A DNA stretch of 64,000 nucleotides from assembly GCF_005280585.1 (NCBI RefSeq), contig NZ_SZVO01000006.1, forward strand, positions 248,001-312,000. The letters run 5' to 3'. This document shows positions 36,568-46,198 of the stretch, piece by piece. Source of the DNA: Dyadobacter frigoris. Lineage in GTDB: Bacteria; Bacteroidota; Bacteroidia; Cytophagales; Spirosomataceae. The stretch's first letter is position 1, and each line of letters opens with the position of its first letter. A program made the translations under genes and the position numbers. The notes under the pieces were generated by a model. That model had not been told where the DNA came from. It saw only the letters and a list, made by a program, of their open reading frames with translations, and made no database searches.

Positions 36568-38106
36568 ATGATAATGCCCAATCAATATAAAAATAATTAC
36601 ATTTTACTGTTTCTTTTCTTAATAGTATCATCTGGCTGTGAACGTAACGTTGGGGATAATACGCGCGCACAAAGTGAAGCCCTCGCAAAACTCCGTTGTG
36701 GGAGCTGTCACATGTTCCCAAATCCTGCATTGCTCGATAAAAAAACCTGGCGGGAAGGAATTTTGCCCGCTATGGCAGAACATTTTGGAATTGAGGTATT
36801 GCAGGGTAATGTTTACCTGCCTCATAAAAATTCCACTTTATCAATCCGTGAATGGCAATCAATAATCAGGTATTATGAGACTCTGGCACCAGATTCGCTT
36901 AAATCAGTCGAATCCTTTGAGAAAATAACTGACTGGGCCACTTTCCGATTAAAAACACCTGATCCGGATTTATCTCAGGTATCTGCCACGATTATGACGG
37001 GTATCAATCCTGAAAACAAAAAAATCTTCACAAGCAGCTTAAATCATTCTGCCCTCTACGAATGGAATAGTAAGCTAAAACCTTCCCTGGTAACAGAGCT
37101 CTCCACAGCTGCGGTTGATATAACTTTTCCTAAGCAGGGTTCTTTCGAGAGTATTATTACTTGTATGGGAGGTATGCGGGCACTGGATAATACTAAAGGT
37201 GATGTTATCGGAATAAGTAAAAACGGGAGCGGCTCGAAAGGTAAAATTAACATTGCGGAAAATCTGATAAGACCAATACAAACCCGTCCCCTGGATTTCA
37301 ATAAAGACGGCCTGACGGATTATCTGGTTTGCAGTTTCGGGCATAATTTCGGAGGCCTTTACTTACTACAACAACGCGCTGATAAATCATTTAAAAAGGT
37401 ATCAGTCCGTGAAGTTCCCGGTGCAACGCAGTCGGTAATTGTAGATTTCAATAACGATGGCTGGCCAGATATTATGACATTATTTGCTCACGCAAATGAA
37501 GGAATCTGGTTATTCATTAATGATAAAAAAGGCGGATTCGTGGAGAGAAATATTCTTCGTTTCCCGCCGGTTTTTGGATCCAGCAGTTTTCAATTAATTG
37601 ATATAAACAAAGACGGACGACTGGATATTATTTACACAGCCGGCGATAACAGTGATTATTCAAGAATTTTAAAGCCTTATCACGGACTTTATATTTTCCT
37701 TAACAAAAGTGATGGAAACAATGGAAGTTTCCATTTTGAGAAATCTTACTTTTTCCCTCTTAATGGTGCTACAAAAGCGATGGCTGCGGATTTCGACAAC
37801 GATGGCGATATCGACATTGCCACGATTGCTTTTTTTGCCAATTTTAAATCTAAACCATATGATACTTTCACTTATTTCGAAAACGAAACGAAAACCGGTC
37901 TAAAATTCAAAGCGCACAATATCCCCATTTATGAAAAAGGAAGATGGATTTGTATGGATGTAAATGACTACGATGGTGACGGGGATATGGATATTGTTTT
38001 GGGAAATTATTCCAAAGGATTTATGAACCAGGAAAATTTCAAACCGGATTGGGATGTACATCTTCCATTTGTAGTGCTGGAAAACCTTATAATTGTTAAG
38101 GATTAA
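36568..38106 (+). CDS. FG-GAP/VCBS repeat lipoprotein with a CxxCH haem motif
   Basis: The 512-residue protein has a lipoprotein signal ending SSGC (Cys24; Met3 is an alternative start). Residues 44-48 read CGSCH, a c-type haem attachment motif, followed by the small-domain pattern MFPNPALLDKKTW and EWQSIIRYYETLAPDSL, as in mono-haem cytochrome c domains. From about 160 onward there are FG-GAP blades with calcium-loop motifs (DFNKDGLTD, DFNNDGWPD, DINKDGRLD, DFDNDGDID, DYDGDGDMD). No ASPIC/UnbV segment is seen. It diverges from SusC module 3. Covalent haem and a redox role are inferences from the motif. Confidence 0.8.
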   Translation: MIMPNQYKNNYILLFLFLIVSSGCERNVGDNTRAQSEALAKLRCGSCHMFPNPALLDKKTWREGILPAMAEHFGIEVLQGNVYLPHKNSTLSIREWQSIIRYYETLAPDSLKSVESFEKITDWATFRLKTPDPDLSQVSATIMTGINPENKKIFTSSLNHSALYEWNSKLKPSLVTELSTAAVDITFPKQGSFESIITCMGGMRALDNTKGDVIGISKNGSGSKGKINIAENLIRPIQTRPLDFNKDGLTDYLVCSFGHNFGGLYLLQQRADKSFKKVSVREVPGATQSVIVDFNNDGWPDIMTLFAHANEGIWLFINDKKGGFVERNILRFPPVFGSSSFQLIDINKDGRLDIIYTAGDNSDYSRILKPYHGLYIFLNKSDGNNGSFHFEKSYFFPLNGATKAMAADFDNDGDIDIATIAFFANFKSKPYDTFTYFENETKTGLKFKAHNIPIYEKGRWICMDVNDYDGDGDMDIVLGNYSKGFMNQENFKPDWDVHLPFVVLENLIIVKD

Positions 38107-38232
38107 TTGTTAAGGGTTAATGATTTGAAATTTGAAAGATCAGGTTGCTTAACAATTTCTTATTGTTAAAATCCAAGAACCAACTCACCAGCCCCATTAA
38201 CAATTAACCCTTAATCATTAATCATTAATAAT
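38102..38232. repeat. AT-rich inverted repeats between convergent genes
   Basis: TTAAGGGTTAAT at 38110-38121 is inverted at 38203-38215 (ATTAACCCTTAAT); a separate hairpin TTAACAAT-TTCTT-ATTGTTAA lies at 38149-38169; TTAATCATTAATCATTAAT closes the region. The motif ATTAATCATTAA recurs near 52930. It probably marks the transcript ends of the two convergent genes, although there is no standard T-run. Confidence 0.5.
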
Positions 38233-38236
38233 TAAA

Positions 38237-39373
38237 CTATTCCTCTCTTTTCCAATCAGCTGGCAGCAACGTAGAATATCTATCGTTTCCTAAAAAACCT
38301 GCAATTTCAAATCCCATGGGCATTACAACCCAGCCTTGGGGCGTTATCACACTATATCCTTGTGGAAATTTAATTTGGGTGTAGGCATAAGGCATATCGG
38401 AATATGGAGAACTGCCATGTTTTTTGGTATAAAAAACTTCCAGCATCGTCCTTGATACTACGAGCCTTTCGGTACTTAATTCACCCGGTTTGATAAGAAT
38501 CTCTCCCCGCACCTGCTCTATCCGGTTGTGAACATTGTTCGTAATGTAATTGTACCCATTCATGCTTCTCACAGAACGAAACATTCTCATCGAGTCGGGA
38601 ATTTCCTGAAAAACTTTAAAACCATTTTCCTGTAAACTGTCCGAAACCATGCTCGCCAAAAGATGTTTTAAAGAACCCTGATATGCAATCTTCTGATTGC
38701 TTCTCCACAGGTTTTTCTGGACGGTATCCTTTGGTGTGAGTAACTGAAAACGCGTACTTCCACCGTAATACACTTTTCCTTCGTAATAATCGAAATCATC
38801 CAGATCCTGAAAGATTTTATAGCCCAGTGCATTGTTTTCAATAATAAGAGCCGAAGTTGTCTGTGCGCTTAAATGACCGTTATCATCCAAAGAGATCCGA
38901 AGAACTTCCGGATTTAGTATTTTGCACTGCTTGGCAAAAGGTGATTTACCTAATAATTCTCTTGTAATAATTGCCAGATGTTTTTCACGCTTTTTATTTT
39001 TCCTTGCATAAATCGTCACACCACCCAACTGCATACCTTCAATCAGCTTAAACTGAATGGTTTTAATACCGGGCTGTTCAAATCTTAAAGTCTGTTTTAC
39101 AGTTTCGTAACCCAAAAACGACACCGCCATTTCAATATTACCAATCGTCAGACCGGACAAACGGTAATTACCATTTTCATCAGCATTAGTACCAATAGTA
39201 GAATTGTTGACAAACACATTGGCAAAAGGCAGCGGTTTGCCTGTTTTGCCGTCCGTAACTTTTCCGATAAGTATAACCGCATTATTTTGTTGAGCAAAAG
39301 AGATTGAAATGACAAGATTAAAAACGCAGGTCAATAAAAGAAATCTCCGGAAAAAAGATGGATAACGAAACAT
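38237..39373 (-). CDS. Carboxypeptidase-regulatory-like domain protein, exported
   Basis: The 378-residue protein has a signal peptide ending SFAQ. Residues about 33-115 are a CarboxypepD_reg-like beta domain (LIGKVTDGKTGKPLPFANVFVNNSTIGTNADENGNYRLSG, read in pieces, and SFLGYETVKQTL). The remaining 260 residues contain YARKNKKREKHLAIITRELLGKSP and DLDDFDYYEGKVYYGGSTRF but no plug or TonB barrel. It belongs to the group of Bacteroidota proteins with an N-terminal Ig-like domain and an uncharacterised C-terminal part. It is monocistronic, with TATCTTTG 40 bases upstream. Confidence 0.75.
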   Translation of the reverse strand: MFRYPSFFRRFLLLTCVFNLVISISFAQQNNAVILIGKVTDGKTGKPLPFANVFVNNSTIGTNADENGNYRLSGLTIGNIEMAVSFLGYETVKQTLRFEQPGIKTIQFKLIEGMQLGGVTIYARKNKKREKHLAIITRELLGKSPFAKQCKILNPEVLRISLDDNGHLSAQTTSALIIENNALGYKIFQDLDDFDYYEGKVYYGGSTRFQLLTPKDTVQKNLWRSNQKIAYQGSLKHLLASMVSDSLQENGFKVFQEIPDSMRMFRSVRSMNGYNYITNNVHNRIEQVRGEILIKPGELSTERLVVSRTMLEVFYTKKHGSSPYSDMPYAYTQIKFPQGYSVITPQGWVVMPMGFEIAGFLGNDRYSTLLPADWKREE

Positions 39374-39412
39374 TATATGACGGATAACTAACGGGTTAAG
39401 TATTTTTCAACT

Positions 39413-39420
39413 CAAAGATA
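39413..39420 (-). promoter_or_regulatory. Candidate -7 element TATCTTTG
   Basis: TATCTTTG on the minus strand, 40 bases upstream of the ATG at 39373, matches TAnnTTTG. A -33 TTTG box is not evident. Confidence 0.4.
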
Positions 39421-39474
39421 AATCAGGAGTTTGGAATCTTCATCCTGATACCAATAATGTTGGCAGTCTGTTGC

Positions 39475-39515
39475 AAAAAGAAAATTCCAACCGGAAAATA
39501 TTTCCGGTTGGAATT
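39475..39515 (-). terminator. Rho-independent terminator after the phospho-sugar mutase
   Basis: A perfect 15-bp stem (39483-39497 with 39501-39515, CCAACCGG/CCGGTTGG core) with a 3-base loop is followed on the minus strand by a T-rich run. Confidence 0.9.
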
Positions 39516-39536
39516 CCTGTATATCAGCAATAAAAT

Positions 39537-41300
39537 TTACTTCAATCCCAACTCCTCGCCTATCGCTTTCACTTTTTCTTTCAATCCGGCATAAACGCTA
39601 TCGAATTCGTCCTTGCCTTCAAGTTCAGCACGAACACCAACATAGAATTTAATTTTTGGCTCCGTTCCGGAAGGACGACAGGTAAATTTGGTACCGTCAA
39701 CAGTAAAGAATTGAAGCACGTTTGATGATTCAATACCCATTTCTCCTGATGGAATCGATGTTGTCGTTCCGGCCGTAAAGTCAGTTGTTGTCAACGCTTT
39801 GTAATCATCCATACGGATCACGTCAGAACCTGCCAAAGTTTTAGGAGGATTAGCCCGGAAGTCAGCCATCATTTGCTGGATTTCCTCTGCACCTGTTTTT
39901 CCTTTTTTAGTTAATGAAATCAATCCTTCGTAATAGAATCCGAATTTCTTGTAGATTTCAATCAGCATATCAAAAAGACTTAATCCTTTGTCTTTTGCAT
40001 AAGCTGTCAACTCAGCGATCATAGCGCAGGAAGCAATCGCATCTTTATCACGAACAGCATCACCGATCAGATAACCATAACTTTCTTCGCCACCGCCGAT
40101 AAATTGTTCAATGCCTTCTTTCTCACGGATTACCTGAGCAATGTATTTGAAACCGGTTAAGGTATTGTAGCATTTCACGTCATAAGACGCAGCCATTTTA
40201 TCGATCAGGTCTGTCGTTACAATCGTTTTACAAACAAACTGTGTTCCGGTTAATTTTCCTGCATCTTTCCATGCGTTCAAAAGATAATAGATCAGCACGC
40301 TGGCAGTTTGATTACCATTCAAAAGCTGAATTTCACCGTGATGATTTTTTGCGGCGATACCAACTCTATCGGCATCAGGATCTGTTCCTAAAACAAGATC
40401 TGCGTCAATTTCTTTTGCTTTATTTACAGCCATTGACATGGCTTCGCTTTCCTCAGGATTTGGATAAACAACGGTTGGAAACTGACCATTACCATTTGGT
40501 TCTGCTTGTTCTTCAATGACCGTCACCGATTCAAAACCCATTTTTTTCAACAATTGCGGAACGAGTGTAACGCCTGTTCCGTGCAAAGGTGTGTAAACGA
40601 TTTTCAAATCTTTCTGACGAGCGATCGCATCTTTTGAAATTGAAAGTGACAGAATATGATCAAGATATTTTTCATCAATATCTGCACCGATTTTAATAAT
40701 TTTTGAAGGATCACCTTCAAATTTTATATCATCAATTGATTTGATCGCATTTACTTCATCAATAATGTTGGAATCATGCGGAGCTACAACTTGTGAACCG
40801 TCATTCCAGTAAGCCTTATATCCATTGTATTCTTTGGGATTGTGAGAAGCCGTAACGACAACGCCACTTTGGCAACCCAATTGGCGAATTGCGAAAGAAA
40901 GTTCAGGAGTAGGGCGAAGTGCTTCAAAAAGATAAACGGTAATCCCGCTTGCGGAAAAAATATCCGCAATGATCTGTGAAAATTCATCCGATTTTATACG
41001 GCTGTCATACGCAATAGCAACTTTGATTTCCTGATTTGGGAATGCCTTGTTAAGATAATTCGCCAAACCTTGCGTTGCAGTACCAACCGTGTAACGGTTC
41101 ATGCGGTTTGAACCTACACCGATTAACCCACGTAAACCACCAGTTCCAAATTCAAGATCCTTGTAAAATGCGTCAGTAAGTTCAGTATCATTTCCTTCGT
41201 CAATCAACTTCTGAATTGATTGTTTGGTATCGATATCGTAATCGCCTCCAAGCCAGGTATTTACTTTGGCCAGAACAGTAGGATCTAATTGTGCGGTCAT
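39537..41300 (-). CDS. Phospho-sugar mutase (phosphoglucomutase/phosphomannomutase, PgcA-like)
   Basis: The 587-residue enzyme of the alpha-D-phosphohexomutase family moves phosphate between C1 and C6 of hexoses through a phosphoserine. All four signature loops are present: phosphoserine loop VVTASHNPKEYNG near 140, metal loop GTDPDADRVGIA near 310, sugar loop GGGEESYGYLIGD near 390, and phosphate loop CRPSGTEPKIKFYV near 540. Length matches the long phospho-sugar mutases such as Bacillus PgcA, which supply glucose-1-phosphate for polysaccharide synthesis. Glucose versus mannose specificity cannot be decided. The neighbouring glucosidase suggests carbohydrate metabolism. Confidence 0.95.
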   Translation of the reverse strand: MTAQLDPTVLAKVNTWLGGDYDIDTKQSIQKLIDEGNDTELTDAFYKDLEFGTGGLRGLIGVGSNRMNRYTVGTATQGLANYLNKAFPNQEIKVAIAYDSRIKSDEFSQIIADIFSASGITVYLFEALRPTPELSFAIRQLGCQSGVVVTASHNPKEYNGYKAYWNDGSQVVAPHDSNIIDEVNAIKSIDDIKFEGDPSKIIKIGADIDEKYLDHILSLSISKDAIARQKDLKIVYTPLHGTGVTLVPQLLKKMGFESVTVIEEQAEPNGNGQFPTVVYPNPEESEAMSMAVNKAKEIDADLVLGTDPDADRVGIAAKNHHGEIQLLNGNQTASVLIYYLLNAWKDAGKLTGTQFVCKTIVTTDLIDKMAASYDVKCYNTLTGFKYIAQVIREKEGIEQFIGGGEESYGYLIGDAVRDKDAIASCAMIAELTAYAKDKGLSLFDMLIEIYKKFGFYYEGLISLTKKGKTGAEEIQQMMADFRANPPKTLAGSDVIRMDDYKALTTTDFTAGTTTSIPSGEMGIESSNVLQFFTVDGTKFTCRPSGTEPKIKFYVGVRAELEGKDEFDSVYAGLKEKVKAIGEELGLK

Positions 41301-41452
41301 AATTAAATTGAAAGATGGTTTTCAGAAACAGTTAGTTTTAAAATAAGTCATTATTTGCAACAAAACTGTATTACGGTTTTGCTTTGGATAAAGACTAAAA
41401 ATATCGTTCTCGGTTGAGTAATTAATTTTATAAAAGTAAAAATAATCCGGAA

Positions 41453-44143
41453 TTACTTACTAAGCGGCAATTCTTCTTTGGCAGATTCTTTCATTTTTTC
41501 CTGAGAAGTTTTAAGAATCAGCTCAGCAACCAAACCTGTCCAGCCCGTCTGGTGGTTTGCACCGCAGCCTCTTCCATTATCCCCATGGAAATATTCATAG
41601 AATAAAATATGATCACTGAAATTTGGATCGGTCTGCATTTTCTCATCGTCTCCATTAAATGCCCTTCTGCCTTCCGCATCCTTTTTAAAGATATCGATCA
41701 AACGATTGGCAATTGCCATCGCTGCATCTTTAATTGTTACCAGGTTACCCGAATTTGTTGGATATTCTATCTGAAAATCCTCACCATAATAGGCGTGAAA
41801 TTTCATTAACGAGTCAAAGATCAGATAATTTAACGGGAACCAGATCGGTCCGCGCCAGTTGGAATTACCGCCCATGATATCCGTCAAAGCTTCACCTGGC
41901 GTATAATCTACCTGCAAAACTTCTCCGTTGATATAAAACTTGTATGGATTATCCTTATGATATTTAGACAAAGCACGAACACCGTAATCAGACAAAAATT
42001 CATTTTCGTCCAGCATACGTTTCATGATCATTTTCATCCGGTGACCGCGAAGAATAGACAATAATCTGTTTTCTCCTTTTCCGGATTCAAACCAGCGTGA
42101 TATCAAACGGGCAAGATCGGGTCTGTTCGCCAAAACCCATTCCACACGACGTTTGAAAACCGGCATTTTGTCAAGATTCGTCGGATCAAGAATTTCAACA
42201 GCAAAAAGTGGTATCAAACCTACAATTGAGCGCACTTTCAAAAGGATACTCTGTCCGTTTGGAATGTGGATCACATCATAATAAAACTGGTCTTCTTCAT
42301 CCCAAAGACTGATCGAAGAATTTTTACCCCCAATGGATTCCATTGCTCCCGCAATATGCAGGAAGTGCTCAAAAAATTTCGAAGCCATATCCTGATAAAC
42401 CGGATGGGCCAAAGCAATTTCCACAGAAATCCGAAGCATGTTCAGCGTGTACATTGCCATCCAGCCGGTTGCATCCGCCTGTTGTAATTTCCCTCCAAAA
42501 GGCATTGGCGTAGAACGGTCAAATACACCGATATTGTCCAGTCCCAGGAAACCACCACTGAAAATATTATTACCCGTATCATCTTTCTGATTAACCCACC
42601 ATGTGAAGTTTAGCAGAAGTTTGTGGAAAATCTTTTCCAGGAATTCAATATCGCCAACACCGTTATTTTGCTCTCGGTCAATTTCATACACTTTCCAGGT
42701 TGCCCAGCCGTGAACCGGTGGGTTTACATCAGAGAAATTCCATTCGTAAGCTGGAATCTGTCCATTGGGATGCATGTAATATTCCCGTAGTAAAATTTCG
42801 AGCTGTCGTTTAGCAAAATCAGCATCAACCCTGGCAAGCGGCACACAATGGAAAGCCAAATCCCAGGCGGCAAACCACGGATATTCCCACTTATCGGGCA
42901 TGGAAATAATGTTGGCCGAATACAAATGTTTCCAACCGGAATTCCTCCCCCACTTTCGCCCCTGATTAGGTTCGGGCTGTGCTGGATCACCTTTCAGCCA
43001 TTCGTATACATTATAATAATAGAATTGCTTGCTCCATAACATCCCGGCATAAGCCTGGCGCTGAATGGAACGAAGATCGGCATCTGCTACATCTTTCTGA
43101 ATATCATCATAAAACTCATCTGCCTCACGGATTCTTTTGTTGAAAAGATCTTCAAATCCACCAAAAGGCTCTGAAATAGAATGATTTACATAACGCATCC
43201 GAAAAACAACACTTTCACCGGCTTTAATCGTTTTCGTAAAACGTCCGGAAGCTTTTGTCCCAATGCTATTCGGATTAACCGTTGTGGTTTTCCTGCCACT
43301 GACAATATAATCGTTTATACCATCCTTTGGATAAGCTGTATTATTGGCTGTTCCGTATAACTTTTTGAGATTCGATTCATTTTCACAAAACAAAAGCTCA
43401 TCGGCGTTATCCAGATAGAGATTATACTTACCGTGCTTCCTATGCGTGACTTCTACCAGACGATTGGAAATTCCGTTCATCATTGGTTTGTAATTGAACG
43501 CTTCATATCCCCACGACCAGGTATTTCTGAACATAATCGTTGGTAACACGGTAATCGGAGCATCTTTCGGGCCACGGTTATGCACCGTCACTTTCATCAT
43601 AATATCCTCTTCATCGGCCTTGGCGTGTTCTATGAAAATATCGAAATATTCATTGTTATCGAACACACCCGTATCCATGATTTCATACTCAGGATCTTCT
43701 TTGCCTCTTTTGCCATTTTCCTGACGAAGTTTGTCATAAGGAAATTGCTGCTGAGGATATTTGTACAGCATTTTTGTATAGGAATGCGTAGGCGTACTAT
43801 CCAGATAATAATACATTTCCTTCACATCCTCGCCGTGGTTTGATTCACGGTTTGTCAATCCAAAAATCCGTTCTTTTAAAAATTTATCACGATGGTTCCA
43901 AAAAGCAAAAGAGAGACAGATATGTTGTTTATTATCAGAAAAACCTCCGATACCATCTTCTCCCCAGCGATATGTTTTGGATAAAGCCATTTCGTGGGTT
44001 ATATAATTCCAGGCATCACCATTTCCACTGTAATCTTCACGTACAGTTCCCCACTGACGCTCAGACAGATATGGCCCCCATTTTTTCCAACCTTTGTTTT
44101 CTTTTTGTAGGCTTAACCGTACTTTCTCTGCGCCGTGTGCCAT
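41453..44143 (-). CDS. GH63/MGH1-like glucosidase, cytoplasmic
   Basis: The 896-residue protein has no signal peptide. The start KKWGPYLSERQWGTVREDYSGNGDAW (split here for length), the middle WDLAFHCVPLARVDADFAKRQL and the end NWRGPIWFPLNYLIFDSLMKF and NGRGCGANHQTGWTGLVAELI are typical of the MGH1-like/GH63 (alpha/alpha)6-barrel glycosidases. These hydrolyse alpha-glucosidic or mannosylglycerate-type bonds by inversion. It lies upstream of the phospho-sugar mutase on the same strand with a 152-base gap, which fits intracellular glycan or compatible-solute turnover. Substrate is uncertain. Confidence 0.85.
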   Translation of the reverse strand: MAHGAEKVRLSLQKENKGWKKWGPYLSERQWGTVREDYSGNGDAWNYITHEMALSKTYRWGEDGIGGFSDNKQHICLSFAFWNHRDKFLKERIFGLTNRESNHGEDVKEMYYYLDSTPTHSYTKMLYKYPQQQFPYDKLRQENGKRGKEDPEYEIMDTGVFDNNEYFDIFIEHAKADEEDIMMKVTVHNRGPKDAPITVLPTIMFRNTWSWGYEAFNYKPMMNGISNRLVEVTHRKHGKYNLYLDNADELLFCENESNLKKLYGTANNTAYPKDGINDYIVSGRKTTTVNPNSIGTKASGRFTKTIKAGESVVFRMRYVNHSISEPFGGFEDLFNKRIREADEFYDDIQKDVADADLRSIQRQAYAGMLWSKQFYYYNVYEWLKGDPAQPEPNQGRKWGRNSGWKHLYSANIISMPDKWEYPWFAAWDLAFHCVPLARVDADFAKRQLEILLREYYMHPNGQIPAYEWNFSDVNPPVHGWATWKVYEIDREQNNGVGDIEFLEKIFHKLLLNFTWWVNQKDDTGNNIFSGGFLGLDNIGVFDRSTPMPFGGKLQQADATGWMAMYTLNMLRISVEIALAHPVYQDMASKFFEHFLHIAGAMESIGGKNSSISLWDEEDQFYYDVIHIPNGQSILLKVRSIVGLIPLFAVEILDPTNLDKMPVFKRRVEWVLANRPDLARLISRWFESGKGENRLLSILRGHRMKMIMKRMLDENEFLSDYGVRALSKYHKDNPYKFYINGEVLQVDYTPGEALTDIMGGNSNWRGPIWFPLNYLIFDSLMKFHAYYGEDFQIEYPTNSGNLVTIKDAAMAIANRLIDIFKKDAEGRRAFNGDDEKMQTDPNFSDHILFYEYFHGDNGRGCGANHQTGWTGLVAELILKTSQEKMKESAKEELPLSK

Positions 44144-44246
44144 TGGTTCGTCAAATTATCGGGGTCAAAAAACTCAATTAAAAATCTTCACAGCACTAAA
44201 TTCGGGTTTTTAAAAACCTGAAAAACTGTGTAGAAAATGAAATTTA

Positions 44247-44277
44247 CTAAAAAAGAGCTTTAAACAAGCTCTTTTTC
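44247..44277 (-). terminator. Rho-independent terminator after the ATP-grasp gene
   Basis: AAAAAGAGCTT (44250-44260) pairs with AAGCTCTTTTT (44266-44276), loop TAAAC, with A- and T-runs on both sides, directly after the stop at 44303 on the minus strand. Confidence 0.85.
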
Positions 44278-44302
44278 GTCCTTAAAAATGGGAAATAAAT
44301 TA

Positions 44303-46045
44303 TTAGTCGATTTTGATAACAAACCAATCTTTAATTAATTCTATCGATTCGGTATTGTCAAAAACATGAATCTGATCATCGATTTCACCCGCAAAAAAAT
44401 CAGTTATTAACTTCGCTTTTCGAGCAGTTTCGATCAAAAGCGGATGCCTGCCCTGACTTATCAAACCTTCCACATCCACAATATATTCTTTGAACATAAA
44501 CGGATTAGGAAGTTGGTAATATTTCCCATCCGTTCCGTGAAAAACAGGAATTGGTTTGTAAACTCCTTCTGCATTTAACTTACCATAGGCCTGTCTCGCT
44601 AATGCATAATGCTCATCTGAAGCGTCGAAAAGTATTCCTTTTACAGGTTTAACAATGTTTTTCGCAACGGTAATTTCAGCATCCAAACCTTCAAGCAAAT
44701 GTCTCAGATTCCAGGTATCTTTTCCCAGACGAATTCTTTCTCTAATCGATTGACGAATAAAATAAGTTAACGCTTGTGTCACGCTCAATCCGATTTCTGC
44801 CATTTGTTTAAAAATGAAAGAAGTAGGCGACATGCCCGGAATCGTGTTTGGATCGTGAAGTAAAATAGTACCTTCCGGTGTTAAAAATCCATCGATACGC
44901 ACACAAACAGTAATTCCCAGTTGCTGGAAAACTTCTGCGATAACTTTCTGGATTTCCTGATTTTTTTCAAGTGTAGTATCAACAGGAATTCTTTTACGAC
45001 TTGCGCCTGGTTTGTATTTGGCATTAAAATCAAAAACGTCAACCATTTTGATTACTTCACTAGGAGGCAATGCAAGTGGTTTCCCATTGTCAAACTGAAT
45101 ACAGCCGCATGAGAATTCCTGGCCTTCAATGAATTCTTCAAGCAAAACCTGATCTTCTGCATTCGAACTGCTTAACACGATAATATCGTCCTGAACAACA
45201 AACATATTATTAAGCTGTTCCAGTAAATCTGCCGGATGGTAAACGATCTTATCACCGTTCACAACAACCGGAAATCCTATACCTTCATCCAGATTGGCGA
45301 TACGTTGCACATAAGCGCGTTTTCCGGCAGCATCCAGTGCTTTCCAGGTTTTACTTTCCAGTTCAACTTGGAAAAAGCATTGATTGATAGCAGAAACAAA
45401 AGCGTCCAGAGAATCTTCCTTCACAATGGCAACGCCAATAGAAGAACCCTGATGCGGCGCCTTGATAACTAACGGTAAACCCAGATGCTTTTTGAGAACT
45501 GTAAAGAGAATAGAATACTCGCGTGGAATCCATTGATCGTAACGCAGCGTCCAGCTTTTCTTTTGCTGATTATTGACCAGCGCGATCATTTCATTTTGAA
45601 GGATTTTATCAATTCCAACGGCAGAACCCATTAAACCCGGGCCGCTGTAAGGAATTTTAAACCATTCCAGTAAACCCTGAATCGCGCCATCTTCACAGTC
45701 AGGACCGTGCATGGCAAGAAATGCAAACTCGAAATGATCTTTAAATTGGTCAGGTGATAAAAGCAAACCGATTTCTTGTGAAACCGGCTCCTTTGCCAAA
45801 TGCGGAAATGACTCTATATAAGTTTTGAAATTGTCCGTCTGATTACTTTTTGCCGGGTAAAAATCCCTGATCTCCTTTGAATACATCAAAGAATGTTCCA
45901 GTTTTATAAAGCGACCGAAGCTGTCAACGAAAACGGGAACCGGCTCAAAAAGTGATTTATCTAAGTACTCGAAAGCGGTTTTCCCGCCCGCAAATGAAAT
46001 TTCCCTTTCGCGGGAGGGACCTCCAAAAAAAACTCCTATGCGCAT
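44303..46045 (-). CDS. D-alanine-D-alanine-ligase-like ATP-grasp protein with C-terminal extension
   Basis: The 580-residue protein is far longer than usual Ddl (about 310-370). The N-terminus has the Ddl start IGVFFGGPSREREISF, followed by HGPDCEDGAIQGLLEWFKIPYSG, LPLVIKAPHQGSSIGVA, LLEEFIEGQEFSCG and DPNTIPGMSPTSFIFKQMAEIGL, so the ATP-grasp core is complete. In the metal-binding motif, HDPN replaces the common E-x-N. Residues 470-525 (GILFDASDEHYALARQAYGK, KPIPVFHGTDGKYYQLPNPFM, KEYI) resemble residues 4-62, suggesting a duplicated N-terminal domain. It may ligate D-amino acids or a different dipeptide; it need not be the cell-wall Ddl. Confidence 0.8.
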   Translation of the reverse strand: MRIGVFFGGPSREREISFAGGKTAFEYLDKSLFEPVPVFVDSFGRFIKLEHSLMYSKEIRDFYPAKSNQTDNFKTYIESFPHLAKEPVSQEIGLLLSPDQFKDHFEFAFLAMHGPDCEDGAIQGLLEWFKIPYSGPGLMGSAVGIDKILQNEMIALVNNQQKKSWTLRYDQWIPREYSILFTVLKKHLGLPLVIKAPHQGSSIGVAIVKEDSLDAFVSAINQCFFQVELESKTWKALDAAGKRAYVQRIANLDEGIGFPVVVNGDKIVYHPADLLEQLNNMFVVQDDIIVLSSSNAEDQVLLEEFIEGQEFSCGCIQFDNGKPLALPPSEVIKMVDVFDFNAKYKPGASRKRIPVDTTLEKNQEIQKVIAEVFQQLGITVCVRIDGFLTPEGTILLHDPNTIPGMSPTSFIFKQMAEIGLSVTQALTYFIRQSIRERIRLGKDTWNLRHLLEGLDAEITVAKNIVKPVKGILFDASDEHYALARQAYGKLNAEGVYKPIPVFHGTDGKYYQLPNPFMFKEYIVDVEGLISQGRHPLLIETARKAKLITDFFAGEIDDQIHVFDNTESIELIKDWFVIKID

Positions 46046-46198
46046 ATTATTGCCTGATTAATGCATTTAAAACGTACCTGCAATATAAGCAGTATTTAAA
46101 ATGAATCAATTGCAACCTATGGTGCATAGGAAAGATTTATTTCAATTTGACTGCTTTCAGCCATATTGAATCGAGTTCGTTAAACAATTAACGAACGA

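Noticed and set aside
46167..46192. GTTCGTTAA-ACAA-TTAACGAAC hairpin after the NifU-like gene
   Set aside because: A perfect stem but no T-run follows on the minus strand, so it is not called as a terminator.
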